Below are positions 8,505-17,069 of a DNA stretch of 64,000 bases, piece by piece. The DNA lies in NCBI RefSeq assembly GCF_050871315.1, contig NZ_JBJLRE010000009.1; one strand, written 5' to 3'. The notes beneath the pieces are model-generated. The model worked only from the letters and a program-made list of their open reading frames with translations. It had not been told where the DNA came from and did no database searches. Position 1 is the stretch's first letter; every line of letters starts with the position of its first letter. A program made the position numbers and the translations under genes. This stretch comes from Kineococcus gynurae (GTDB lineage: Bacteria; Actinomycetota; Actinomycetes; Actinomycetales; Kineococcaceae).

Positions 8505-9260
8505 TCAGCCGAGCGGCACCCGCAGGTCGGCGACCAGGACGAGGTGGTCGGTGGCCGCGACCGCGTCGGCCCCGACGTCGGGCGTCCACACCCGCTCGAC
8601 CGTCACCCGCCGGTCGACCAGCACCGCGTCGATGCGGCGGCGGGGGGCGCGGGCGGGGAACGTCGGGAAGGTGGACCCGACCTGCTCGGCGGCGTCGGAC
8701 AACCGCTCGCACAGGTAGCGACGGGCCGGTCCGTCGGCCTCGTTGAGGTCCCCGGCCAGGATCTCCGGCGTTCCGGCGGCCGAACCGGCCCCGGGCGGCG
8801 GGGTCGTGCAGACGCGGGTCGCGTGGTCGTGCCGTTCCGCCTCGTCCAGTCCCAGGTGGATGCTGCCGACCCGGACCGCGGCCCACGCGCCGTCGTCACC
8901 GGGCACCCGCACCTCGACCTCGGCGACCCCGCGCCGGCGGACGGGACGGCGCCCCCGCCAGAACGGGGTGGGCAGGGCCCGCACGGCGCCGGCGACGACG
9001 TCGACGCGGTCGGTCGCGAGGACCGCGGTGCCGGCACCGGCCCGGCCGAGCGCGACCGTGCGCAGCCCGAGGTCGCGGGCCAGCGCGGTCGCCCGGTGCC
9101 GGGTCCAGATCCGGGTGGGGACCTCCTGCAGGCAGAGCACGTCGGCCCCGGTCGCGGCCAGCACCCGCCGCAGGGCGGCCCGGTCGTCGGCGCACTCACG
9201 GACGTTCGCGCTGGCCAGGCGCAGGGCGACCGTCCCACCGGCGGCGGAGGTCCCGCCCAC
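8505..9260 (-). CDS. endonuclease/exonuclease/phosphatase (EEP) family hydrolase
   Basis: A 251-residue metal-dependent phosphoesterase of the DNase I-like fold. Visible active-site landmarks are N19 (SANVRE), E46 in CLQEV, SIHLGL, AGDLNE (Asp/Asn pair, ~residues 167-172), RIDAVLV and the C-terminal catalytic His in TDHLVLVADL. There is no signal peptide, so it acts in the cytoplasm; the substrate (DNA, phospholipid or a sugar phosphate) cannot be told from sequence. It starts with GTG at 9260, 8 bases from the stop of the ROK kinase gene upstream, and is likely cotranscribed with the two ROK genes. Confidence 0.88.
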   Translation of the reverse strand: MGGTSAAGGTVALRLASANVRECADDRAALRRVLAATGADVLCLQEVPTRIWTRHRATALARDLGLRTVALGRAGAGTAVLATDRVDVVAGAVRALPTPFWRGRRPVRRRGVAEVEVRVPGDDGAWAAVRVGSIHLGLDEAERHDHATRVCTTPPPGAGSAAGTPEILAGDLNEADGPARRYLCERLSDAAEQVGSTFPTFPARAPRRRIDAVLVDRRVTVERVWTPDVGADAVAATDHLVLVADLRVPLG

Positions 9261-9268
9261 GGGACCCC

Positions 9269-10393
9269 TCAGCCCCAGCCGCGGGACAGGTCGGCGGACC
9301 CGACGAGACCGGCCTGGGGGCCGAGCTCGGCGCGCGCGATGCGCAGCTCGGGCCGGAACCCGCGCCCGGTCAGCGTGCGGCGGTAGGCCTCGCGGGCCGG
9401 ACCGAGCAGCAGCTCGTCGGCGTCGGAGACCCCCCCGCCGATGACGACCGTGCCCGGGTCGAGGGCCGCGGCCAGGTTGGCGATGCCGATCCCGAGCCAG
9501 CGTCCGACGTCCTCGAACAGCTCGGTGGCGGCCGGGTCCCCGCCCCGGGCGGCCTCGGTGACCAGGGGGCCGGTGATGGCCTCGGGGTCACCCCCGGCCA
9601 TGTCCAGCAGGCGGTGCGCGACCGGGGAGTTGGCCCGGGCGAGCTCCCGGGCCTCGCGCACCAACGCGTTGCCCGAGGCGTACTGCTCCCAGCAACCGCG
9701 GTTGCCGCACTCGCAGCGGTGACCGCCCGGCACCACGATCATGTGCCCGAACTCGCCGGCGATCCCGTAGCGGCCGCGCTGCACGCTGCCCGAGGTGACG
9801 ATGCCCCCGCCGATGCCCGTCCCGAGCGTCACGCAGAGCAGGCGGCTCTCGCCCCGTCCGGCCCCGAAGCGGTACTCACCCCAGGCCGCGGCGTTGGCGT
9901 CGTTCTCGACGACGGTCCGCCGGCCCACGCGCCGCCCCAGCCGGGCGCGCACCCGTCGTTCGACGGCCTCGCGCAACGGTTCGTGGCGCCAGGCGAGGTG
10001 GGGGGCGAACAGGACGGTGGACCGTTCGGCGTCGACGAACCCGGCGGCCCCGATGCCGACGGAGACGATGTCGTGGTCGCGCGCGAACTCCTCGACGATC
10101 TCGGCGATGGTGTCCTCGACCCCCTGCGGGGAGGTGGTCGGGGTGACCCGACGCAGCTGGGCGACGACGCGCCCCTCGCCGTCGACGACGCCGGCCGCGA
10201 CCTTGGTCCCACCGATGTCGATACCCACAGCGGGACCGTCCCCGATGAGGGCCCGACGGGTCTGCTGGCGCAACCGCTGGCGCAGCTCGGCCCGGCGCGG
10301 GTCCGGCGTGCGGGCGGCCCGGGCGGCCGCCTTGCGGGGGATCACCGGTTTGACGGTGGCCTTGCGGGGGGTGGCCTTGCGGGGTGTCGCCAT
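9269..10393 (-). CDS. ROK family glucokinase, copy 1, with basic N-terminal tail
   Basis: A 374-residue sugar kinase, predicted to make glucose 6-phosphate. DIGGTK (59-64) is the ATP-binding loop, ENDANAAAWGEY holds the catalytic Asp region, LGTGIGGGIV binds phosphate, and GHRCECGNRGCWEQYASG is the ROK zinc site. The first ~55 residues are unusual: repeated (A)TPRKA units and Arg-rich stretches absent from the family core, resembling basic tails of actinobacterial nucleoid proteins. I chose the second ATG (10393) because AGAGG is correctly spaced for it and too close to the first ATG. It lies immediately downstream of a second ROK gene, whose stop is 10 bases upstream, so the two are an operon. 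Confidence 0.92.
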   Translation of the reverse strand: MATPRKATPRKATVKPVIPRKAAARAARTPDPRRAELRQRLRQQTRRALIGDGPAVGIDIGGTKVAAGVVDGEGRVVAQLRRVTPTTSPQGVEDTIAEIVEEFARDHDIVSVGIGAAGFVDAERSTVLFAPHLAWRHEPLREAVERRVRARLGRRVGRRTVVENDANAAAWGEYRFGAGRGESRLLCVTLGTGIGGGIVTSGSVQRGRYGIAGEFGHMIVVPGGHRCECGNRGCWEQYASGNALVREARELARANSPVAHRLLDMAGGDPEAITGPLVTEAARGGDPAATELFEDVGRWLGIGIANLAAALDPGTVVIGGGVSDADELLLGPAREAYRRTLTGRGFRPELRIARAELGPQAGLVGSADLSRGWG

Positions 10394-10403
10394 CGTCATC
10401 CTC

Positions 10404-11498
10404 TCAAGCCCGGCGGGCCAGGTCAGCGGCGCCGATCATGCCTGCCTCGCCGCCGCGCTGCGCGACGCGCAGGGGCGGGGCGTCCCGATGGGTCCGGCCG
10501 GACAGGGTGGCCGCGAACCGCTCCCGGGCGGGTTCCAGGAGCAGGTCGCCCGCCGCGCAGACCCCGCCGCCGACCACGATGACCTCCGGGTCGAGCACGG
10601 CGGTGAAGGTGGCGCACGCCTCGCCCAGCCACCGCCCGAGGTCGGCCAGCAGCTCCACGCAGCCCGCGTCGCCCGCCTGGGCCAGACGCGTGATGGTCGG
10701 GCCGTCGACCTTCTCCGGGTCGCCGCCCGCGGAGTCGAGCAGGGCGGCCCCGGCCGCGGAACCGCTGCGCAGCAACTCCTTCCCGCGCCGGACCAGCGAG
10801 TTCCCGGAGACGTACTGCTCCCAGCAGCCGGTGTTGCCGCACCCGCAGGGCAGCCCGTCCGGCACGGCCCGCGCGTGGCCGACCTCGGCCGCGGCGCCCG
10901 AGGCCCCGCGCTGCAGGCGCCCGCCGGAGACGATGCCGCCGCCCAGTCCGGTCCCGAGGGTGAGCATCAGCAGGTCGTCGACCCCGGCGCCGGAGGCGTC
11001 CAGGCCCCCGCCGAAGCGGTACTCGCCCCAGGCCGCGGCGTTGGCGTCGTTCTCGACCACGACCGTCCCGTCGCCGAGCGGACCGCCGGACCGTTCACGC
11101 AACCGCGCCCGCAGGTGCTCGGCCAACGGCTCGTCGCGCCAGGCCAGGTTGGGGGCGAAGACGACGGTGGAGCGGGCCGCGTCGACGAACCCGGCGGCGG
11201 CCACCCCGACCGGGCCGATGCGGTGCGCGGCCGCCAGTTCGGCGATGGCGTCGACCACCGCGTCGGCGATCGCCCCCGGATCGGTCGCGGGGGTGTGCCG
11301 ACGGGTCTCGCCGAGGATCTCCCCGCCCGGGCCGACCACCCCGGCCGCGATCTTCGTCCCGCCGATGTCGATGCCGACGGTGTGCCCGACCGGGACCTCC
11401 TCGACCGCACCCGGGCCGACCTCGGCGGCGGGCGTCGTGGCGCCGGGACCCGGCACGGGGGCGACGGCAGAGCGGGACGCAGGAGTCGGGCCGGACAT
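10404..11498 (-). CDS. ROK family glucokinase, copy 2
   Basis: A 364-residue paralogue of the downstream ROK gene. After ~40 Pro/Ala-rich residues come VGIDIGGTKIAAGVV (ATP loop), ENDANAAAWGEYRFG, LGTGLGGGIVSGG and the Zn motif LPCGCGNTGCWEQYVSG. GGDPEKVDGP and the C-terminal VIVVGGGVCAAGDLL are shared with copy 1. Unlike copy 1 the N-terminal extension is not basic. Predicted role: ATP-dependent glucokinase or another hexose/amino-sugar kinase. No DNA-binding winged helix is present, so it is not a NagC-type repressor. The pair may have diverged in substrate or regulation. It heads the three-gene leftward unit ROK-ROK-EEP. Confidence 0.92.
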   Translation of the reverse strand: MSGPTPASRSAVAPVPGPGATTPAAEVGPGAVEEVPVGHTVGIDIGGTKIAAGVVGPGGEILGETRRHTPATDPGAIADAVVDAIAELAAAHRIGPVGVAAAGFVDAARSTVVFAPNLAWRDEPLAEHLRARLRERSGGPLGDGTVVVENDANAAAWGEYRFGGGLDASGAGVDDLLMLTLGTGLGGGIVSGGRLQRGASGAAAEVGHARAVPDGLPCGCGNTGCWEQYVSGNSLVRRGKELLRSGSAAGAALLDSAGGDPEKVDGPTITRLAQAGDAGCVELLADLGRWLGEACATFTAVLDPEVIVVGGGVCAAGDLLLEPARERFAATLSGRTHRDAPPLRVAQRGGEAGMIGAADLARRA

Positions 11499-11801
11499 GC
11501 GCTGCAGAACCCCCAGGGGACAGGACCGCGCCCGGATGCGCGAACTCCGCGCGTGAGGCTACCGCGCGTCCCGCCCCCCGCCGGACGACCGCCACCCTCC
11601 CGCCGTCACCCGCGCCGGCTCCCCCCGGTTCCTCCCCGCCCCGCCCTTACCCCCGTGATCGAAGAGGTCTTCCCTCCCGTCCCGTGGTCCCGTCCGGTCA
11701 GGCACGGGCTGTGACAGGCGGGACGAATTCCTTGATCACGGCGGGCAGGGGGCGGGCAGGGGGCGGGAAGGGGGGGCGGGTGCTGGGCGCGCGGGGGTGG
11801 G
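11499..11801. other. 303-base intergenic gap
   Basis: This gap separates the start of ROK copy 2 from the stop of the zinc-ribbon gene. It contains the dispersed element described separately and a short GCGGGCAGGG tandem tract at about 11741-11772. No coding region is supported. Confidence 0.6.
11653..11741. repeat. dispersed element, locus 1 (diverged left arm, intact right arm)
   Basis: The right arm at 11727-11741 reads ATTCCTTGATCACGG, an exact 15-base match to the arm of the inverted repeat at 51674-51705. The left arm at 11653-11667 (CCGTGATCGAAGAGG) keeps CCGTGATC but has diverged. The two arms are 59 bases apart here. Confidence 0.75.
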
Positions 11802-12302
11802 TCAGGGCAGCAGGAGTCCGAGCAGGGCCATGACGACCAGGAGCAACGCGGTCAGGGCCAGGCCCCCGCCCGCGGCGACGGCGATGCGCGCGCTGCGCGA
11901 GGCCAGCCGCGGGGGGCGGGACCGGTGCTCGCGGGCCAGGGCCGACAGGAGGGCGTCGGCCGGGTCGGGGGTCACCGGGGCTGCCGGGGCTGCCGTGGCT
12001 GCCGGCCGGGGTGCGGACCCTTGTGCGGGGGCCGCGGCGGGCGGCGCGGCGGCGGGGCCCGGGGCCGCGTGCGGGGTGGACCCGGGGCGGAAGTCCGGCG
12101 CGGGCTGCGGCGCGGAGCCGGGGGCGGTCGGGGCGTCGGGGGTGCGCAGGGCGGTGTGGCAGAGCAGGCACCACTCCTGCCGCGCGACGGCGCGGGCGCC
12201 GCACCCGGGGCACACGGGGCGGTCAGGGCGCCCGGGAGGCCCGGAACCCCTGGTCGGGGCGGGGACCGGGGCGCCCGCGGGGGGCACGGGAGTGGACGTC
12301 AC
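11802..12302 (-). CDS. zinc-ribbon, Pro/Ala-rich, C-terminally anchored membrane protein
   Basis: A 166-residue protein. A treble-clef/zinc-ribbon motif lies near the N-terminus with cysteines at 31, 34, 45 and 48 (CPGCG...WCLLC). A disordered Pro/Ala linker follows, then a short helix DPADALLSALAREH, and a single C-terminal membrane segment (~residues 143-165) that ends the protein. The GTG at 12302 is chosen because AGGAGG lies 9 bases upstream; longer in-frame extensions have no ribosome site. Function is unknown; the cytoplasmic Zn ribbon on a tail anchor suggests binding of a partner protein or nucleic acid at the membrane. Confidence 0.8.
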   Translation of the reverse strand: MTSTPVPPAGAPVPAPTRGSGPPGRPDRPVCPGCGARAVARQEWCLLCHTALRTPDAPTAPGSAPQPAPDFRPGSTPHAAPGPAAAPPAAAPAQGSAPRPAATAAPAAPVTPDPADALLSALAREHRSRPPRLASRSARIAVAAGGGLALTALLLVVMALLGLLLP

Positions 12303-12631
12303 GTCCGTCGACCTCCTGGACCGCTGCCGGCGCCACGGCGGCGCCTCGTCTCGTCTGGAGCGGTCGCACCGGGCCCGGGTCGTCCCCTCCGAGCCCGGCG
12401 GACCGTTCCCCGTGATGGTCGGCACGTCGAGGCCGTTCCTGTAGTCCCGTCCGTACCGCGCGTGAGGCGCTGACCCGACCGGACGGTTCACCGGAGCGGC
12501 AGCCGGGCGCCTCGCGGCTCACAGGGTATGTTCGGCGCCTGGTCGCCGGAGACGTCGCGGGCGACCTCGCCCACCGGTCGAGCCCGGCCGGGGACCGACC
12601 GATCGACGGCCCGGGCCGCGAGGAGAAGACC
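12303..12631. promoter_or_regulatory. 329-base divergent promoter region upstream of the acyl-CoA synthetase
   Basis: The gap lies between the divergent zinc-ribbon gene and the acyl-CoA synthetase gene. A TATGTT hexamer at 12527-12532 could be a -10 box for the rightward gene, but no convincing -35 is seen at the right spacing. No gene is supported. Confidence 0.3.
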
Positions 12632-14428
12632 GTGCGCACCATCAGCGAGGCCCCGCTCGTCCCGCCGATCGACCAGGGCAACATCACCGACTGCGTGACC
12701 GCGGCCGCGAGCGAGGAACCCCGCCGGCCCGTCGTCGCCCGCAAGCAGGCCGACGGGAGCTGGGCCGACGTCAGTGCGGCGGCCTTCCTCGAGGAGGTGC
12801 GGGCGCTGGCCAAGGGTCTGCTGGCCGCCGGTCTGCGCCCCGGCGACCGGGTCGGGATCATGAGCCGCACCCGCTACGAGTGGACCCTGGTCGACGTCGC
12901 CGTCTGGTTCGCGGGCGGGGTGGGCGTGCCGGTCTACGAGACGTCCTCCCCCGAGCAGGTCCGGTGGATCCTCTCCGACTCGGGCGCGGTCGCCTGCTTC
13001 GTCGAGACCACGGCCAACGCCGCCTGCGTCGCCGAGGTGCGCGCCGACCTCGCCGCGTTGCGCGACGTGTGGACCATCGACTCCGGTGCGGTCGCGGAGC
13101 TGACGACCGCCGGGCGCGACGTCGACGACGCCGAGCTGGAGCAGGCCCGGCGCAGCGCCTCCCCGCAGGACACGGCGACGATCATCTACACGTCGGGCAC
13201 CACCGGGCGGCCCAAGGGCTGCGTGCTGACCCACGCGAACTTCGTCGACCTGAGCCGCAACGCGACCGAGGCGATCCCCGAGGTGCTGCGCGGCGAAGGG
13301 GCCGCGACGCTCCTCTTCCTCCCCCTGGCGCACGTCTTCGCCCGCTTCATCCAGGTGCTCTGCCTGAGCGCGCGGGTCAAGATCGGCCACACGTCGGACC
13401 CGAAGGACCTCATCGCCGACCTCGGTGGGTACCGCCCGACCTTCATCCTGGCCGTGCCCCGGGTGTTCCAGAAGGTCTACAACGGCGCCGAGCAGAAGGC
13501 GGCGGCCGCCGGGTCGGCCAAGGCCAAGATCTTCGCCGCCGCCTCGGCCACCGCCATCGCGTGGTCGCGGGCCGAGGAGCAGGGCAAGGTCGGGGTCGGC
13601 CTGCGCGCCCGGCACGCGCTGTTCGACCGGCTCGTCTACAGCAAGCTGCGGGCCCTGCTCGGTGGTCGGGTGCAGTACGCCGTCTCGGGTGGCGCGCCCA
13701 TGGGCGAGCGCCTGGCGCACTTCTTCCGCGGGGTCGGGGTGACCGTCCTCGAGGGGTACGGGCTCACCGAGACCACGGCCCCGCTGTCGGTCGGGCGACC
13801 CGGGCGGCTCAAGGTCGGCACGGTCGGCCCGCCGCTGCCCGGGACGACGCTGGCCATCGCCGACGACGGCGAGATCCTCGCCAAGGGGGTCGGCGTCTTC
13901 TCCGCCTACCTGCACCGGCCCGAGGCGACCGCGGAGGCGATCACCGACGGCTGGTTCCACACCGGTGACCTCGGTGACGTCGACGTGCAGGGCTTCGTCC
14001 GGATCACCGGGCGCAAGAAGGACATCATCGTCACCGCGAACGGCAAGAACGTCGCACCCGCCGAGCTGGAGGACCGGATCCGTGCCCACCCGCTGGTCTC
14101 GCAGGTGGTCGTGGTCGGTGACGCCCGGCACTTCATCGGCGCGCTGGTGACCCTGGACCCGGAGGCGCTGCCCTCGTGGGGGAACCTGCACGGCAAGCCC
14201 GACCTGACGCTGGAGCGAGCCCTGCACGACCCCGACGTCGAGGCCGCCGTGCAGGCGGCGGTGGACACCGCCAACCGCTCGGTGAGCCGCGCGGAGTCGA
14301 TCCGCAAGTTCCGTTTCCTGCCCGACGACTTCACCATCGAGAACGGGTACCTGACCCCGTCGCAGAAGGTGAAGCGGGCTGAGGTCCTGCGCGACTTCGC
14401 CGGCGAGGTGGACGCGCTCTACACGTGA
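12632..14428 (+). CDS. long-chain acyl-CoA synthetase (AMP-forming, FadD15 type)
   Basis: Activates fatty acids with ATP and CoA through an acyl-adenylate. The 598-residue length fits the family. IIYTSGTTGRPKGCVLTH (~residues 185-202) is the AMP-binding loop, GYGLTETTAP is the adenine-binding motif, GWFHTGDLGDV is the hinge-side Asp motif, and GRKKDIIVTANGKNVAP is the C-terminal catalytic Lys region. The start is GTG with GAGGAG six bases upstream. The stop overlaps the next gene's start (GTGA), implying translational coupling to a GT87 glycosyltransferase. This order resembles the fadD15-pimB neighbourhood of mycobacteria and suggests a role in lipid or glycolipid supply rather than only degradation. 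Confidence 0.95.
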   Translation: MRTISEAPLVPPIDQGNITDCVTAAASEEPRRPVVARKQADGSWADVSAAAFLEEVRALAKGLLAAGLRPGDRVGIMSRTRYEWTLVDVAVWFAGGVGVPVYETSSPEQVRWILSDSGAVACFVETTANAACVAEVRADLAALRDVWTIDSGAVAELTTAGRDVDDAELEQARRSASPQDTATIIYTSGTTGRPKGCVLTHANFVDLSRNATEAIPEVLRGEGAATLLFLPLAHVFARFIQVLCLSARVKIGHTSDPKDLIADLGGYRPTFILAVPRVFQKVYNGAEQKAAAAGSAKAKIFAAASATAIAWSRAEEQGKVGVGLRARHALFDRLVYSKLRALLGGRVQYAVSGGAPMGERLAHFFRGVGVTVLEGYGLTETTAPLSVGRPGRLKVGTVGPPLPGTTLAIADDGEILAKGVGVFSAYLHRPEATAEAITDGWFHTGDLGDVDVQGFVRITGRKKDIIVTANGKNVAPAELEDRIRAHPLVSQVVVVGDARHFIGALVTLDPEALPSWGNLHGKPDLTLERALHDPDVEAAVQAAVDTANRSVSRAESIRKFRFLPDDFTIENGYLTPSQKVKRAEVLRDFAGEVDALYT

Positions 14429-15867
14429 GGTCCCCGCGCCTGACCCCGCCGCTCGTCGCGCTCGTCGCGACGGCGGTGATGCTCACCCTCGGCACCTACT
14501 CTGTCGTCCGCTACCGGTGGTGGTTGGTGGCCGGGTACGTCGTGGTCGCCGCGGTCCTGGTGGTGCTGGCCCGTCGCTGGCCCGACGACCGCGAGTTCGG
14601 CGAGGACGGTGCCGGCGGGCGGGTCGGCACCGGCGACGGACCCGGGGACCGCCACCCCGGACGGCACCCGGGTCCGCACCTCGCCCGCCGCGCCGGGGCG
14701 GGCGTGCTGGTCCTCGTGGCGGTGGTCCACCTGGCCGTGCCCGCCTTCACCTACGTGGCTCCCGGACCGGCCTGGGGGGTCCGGGCGGCCGCGGCGGCCG
14801 CCGCCCTGCTGGCCGCCGGCGCGCTGCTGCTCGGCCGCGACCGCACGGTCGTCGCGCTCGCGGCGCTCGGGTCGGCGACCACCTCCGTCGTGGTGATCCT
14901 CGGCGACCCCGCCCCCCGCATCGACGTCTGGGTGATCCTGCAGCAGGCGGCCGACGGGATGCTGCGCGGGGAACCCATGTACTCCGCGACGTGGGTGGGC
15001 TCCCCCGGGATCAGCGACGCCTTCGCCTACCTGCCCTTCACCGCCGTCCTCACCGCGCCCGGCCGCTGGCTGGCCGGGGACGTGCGGTGGGCGCTGGCCC
15101 TGCTGGTGCTGCTCTGCGGGCTGGCCCTCGCCGTCCTCGGGCGCTTCCGGGTGCCGGCGGTGACCGCCGCGGCGCTGCTCCTGCTCGCCCCGGGGGGTCC
15201 CACGCTCGTCGAGCAGGCCTGGACCGAACCGACCGTCCTCGTCGGGCTGCTGCTGGCCGCGGTGCTGCTGGCCCGCAACCGCGCGTGGTGGGCCGTCGTC
15301 CCGCTGGCGGTGGCCCTGGCCTCCAAGCAGCACGTCGTCCTGCTCCTGCCGCTCCTGGCCTGCTGGCCCCGCTTCGGCTGGCGACGCACCGTCGTCGCGG
15401 CGGGTGGCGCCGGGGCCCTGATGCTGCCGTGGTTCCTCGCGACCCCTGCCGACTTCGTGCACGACACCGTGCTGACGATGCTGCGCCTGCCCCCGCTGCG
15501 TTTCGCCGACACCGTCTACATCCTCGTGCTCACCGAGACCGGGGTTCAGCTGCCGTTCTGGGTGGTGGGGCTCGCCATCCTCGCCGTCGTCGCGGTCGCC
15601 GCCCGGGCGTTGCTGCGCCGACCGGTCGGACTGGGCGGGCTGCTGCTGTGGTCGGCGACCGTGCTGATGGTCGCCAACCTGGTGAACAAGCAGGCCTTCT
15701 ACAACCAGTTCTGGCTGGTGGCCGCCCTCGTCCTGGCCGCGGTCGCGGTCACCGGGGCCGGGTCGAGCCGACCGCGCCTCACGACGTCGGCGGTTCGTCG
15801 ACGTCCTGCCCCGCCAGCAGCGCGGCCAGTCGACGGGTCTGCTCCGACCAGCTCCAGCTCCGGCTGA
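14425..15867 (+). CDS. GT87-family polyprenol-phosphate-mannose-type mannosyltransferase (integral membrane)
   Basis: A 480-residue polytopic membrane protein with about eleven hydrophobic segments. An early loop after the second segment is Gly/Arg/Asp-rich (~residues 55-90). The motif region DPAPRIDVWVILQQAADGMLRG, and later EPTVLVG, ALASKQHVVLLLPL and VANLVNKQAFYNQFWLV, match GT-C enzymes of the GT87 family, which use polyprenyl-phosphate mannose to extend lipomannan or arabinomannan outside the membrane. It is coupled to the acyl-CoA synthetase by a GTGA overlap. Its last ~29 codons overlap the 3' end of the convergent PimB'-like gene, with which it probably shares a glycolipid pathway. 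The exact acceptor is unknown. Confidence 0.8.
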   Translation: MRSPRLTPPLVALVATAVMLTLGTYSVVRYRWWLVAGYVVVAAVLVVLARRWPDDREFGEDGAGGRVGTGDGPGDRHPGRHPGPHLARRAGAGVLVLVAVVHLAVPAFTYVAPGPAWGVRAAAAAAALLAAGALLLGRDRTVVALAALGSATTSVVVILGDPAPRIDVWVILQQAADGMLRGEPMYSATWVGSPGISDAFAYLPFTAVLTAPGRWLAGDVRWALALLVLLCGLALAVLGRFRVPAVTAAALLLLAPGGPTLVEQAWTEPTVLVGLLLAAVLLARNRAWWAVVPLAVALASKQHVVLLLPLLACWPRFGWRRTVVAAGGAGALMLPWFLATPADFVHDTVLTMLRLPPLRFADTVYILVLTETGVQLPFWVVGLAILAVVAVAARALLRRPVGLGGLLLWSATVLMVANLVNKQAFYNQFWLVAALVLAAVAVTGAGSSRPRLTTSAVRRRPAPPAARPVDGSAPTSSSSG

Positions 15868-16957
15868 CCCACTCCCGCCCACGACGCCCGAACGCGGCCG
15901 CCGTGGCCGGGTCGAGCAGCAACCGCGCCACCCGGTCGGCGACCGCGGCGACGTCGCGACCGGGGACGACCCAGCCGTTCTCGCCGTCCAGGACCGCGTC
16001 GGGGGCCCCGCCGGAGTCGCCGGCCACCACCGGCAGGCCGGTCGCGGCCGCCTCCAGGTAGCAGATGCCGAGGGCCTCCGGTTCGAGACCGCCGAGCCGG
16101 GTCCGGGTGGGCATCGCGAAGACGTCCCCGGCGGCGTAGTAGGCGGGCGTCTGCGCCCAGGGGATCGCGCCGGTGAGCACGACGTGCTCCTCCAGACCGG
16201 CCCGCCGGACCTGGCGGTGCAGCGCCGCGCGCCGGGGACCGTCGCCGACGATCAGCAGCGCGGCGTCGGGGACCCGGCGCCGGATCGCGGGCAGCGCGGC
16301 GATCAGGACGTCCTGGCCCTTGCGGGCGACCAGGCGCGAGACGCACACGACGACGGGTCGCCCGAGCAGGCCGTACCGGGCCCGGACCGCCTCGCCCCCC
16401 GCGTCGGGACGGAAGGTCCCGGCGTCGACCCCCGGGGTCAGCCGCCGCATCCGGGCCCGGGCCGCGGGGCTCAGCGGCCGCTCGATGCGCGAGCGGCACC
16501 AGGGGCCGAGGTAGGTGAGCGTGTCGACCCGTTCCCCGATGCGGTGCAACGCCTCCCGCGACCCCGGCAGGCTGGACCACCAGGTCTCGTGCCCGTGGGT
16601 CGTGGCGACCGAACGCCGCGCACCGGCCCGGTGCAGGGCGGCGGCGGCCAGCCCCAGCGGAGCGGCGGCCCCGAACCAGACCCGGTCGACGTCGTGCTCC
16701 CGGGCGGTCGCGACGAGGCGCGACGTGATCGCCGGGGTCGGGACGAGGAGGGGGGCCGGGTCGCGCACGACATGGACGCCCCGGGCCGCGAGGTCGGCGT
16801 CGACCGCGAACGAACCGCGTTGCCGGGCGGTGTGCACGACGACCGTGGCGGCCGCACCCGTCGAGGCGGCGGGCAGCCGACGGGTCACCTCGGCCACGAA
16901 GCTCTCGATCCCACCCGTGCGTGGCGGGAAGTCGTTGGTGACGACGAGCGTGCTCAC
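15779..16957 (-). CDS. GT4 glycosyltransferase, PimB'-like (phosphatidylinositol monomannoside mannosyltransferase)
   Basis: A 392-residue GT-B enzyme. The N-terminal VVTNDFPPRTGGIESFV is the diagnostic acceptor-site segment of PimB'. The C-terminal Rossmann domain has VCVSRLVARKGQDVLI, LLIVGDGPRR, and the nucleotide-sugar EX7E segment in GLEPEALGICYLEAAATG. The mycobacterial counterpart, Rv2188c, transfers mannose from GDP-Man to PIM1 and sits next to fadD15, as here. The start is GTG at 16957 (VSTLVVTNDF) because homology begins there; a longer frame adds Arg/Gly shadow residues. It ends inside the convergent GT87 gene with an 89-base overlap. Confidence 0.93.
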   Translation of the reverse strand: MSTLVVTNDFPPRTGGIESFVAEVTRRLPAASTGAAATVVVHTARQRGSFAVDADLAARGVHVVRDPAPLLVPTPAITSRLVATAREHDVDRVWFGAAAPLGLAAAALHRAGARRSVATTHGHETWWSSLPGSREALHRIGERVDTLTYLGPWCRSRIERPLSPAARARMRRLTPGVDAGTFRPDAGGEAVRARYGLLGRPVVVCVSRLVARKGQDVLIAALPAIRRRVPDAALLIVGDGPRRAALHRQVRRAGLEEHVVLTGAIPWAQTPAYYAAGDVFAMPTRTRLGGLEPEALGICYLEAAATGLPVVAGDSGGAPDAVLDGENGWVVPGRDVAAVADRVARLLLDPATAAAFGRRGREWVSRSWSWSEQTRRLAALLAGQDVDEPPTS

Positions 16958-17069
16958 GGGGCCAGCCTGCCCGACCCGGCCGCGCGTCCCGTCCCGAACC
17001 CGCCGACCCCGGCGCCGCCCCACCGACGGACGGACCCGGCGCGGGCGCCCGGGCCTACGGCTCGACGGT

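Noticed and set aside
9614..11714. Long rightward frames opposite the ROK kinases
   Set aside because: Antisense shadow; the ROK genes have intact ATP and zinc motifs.
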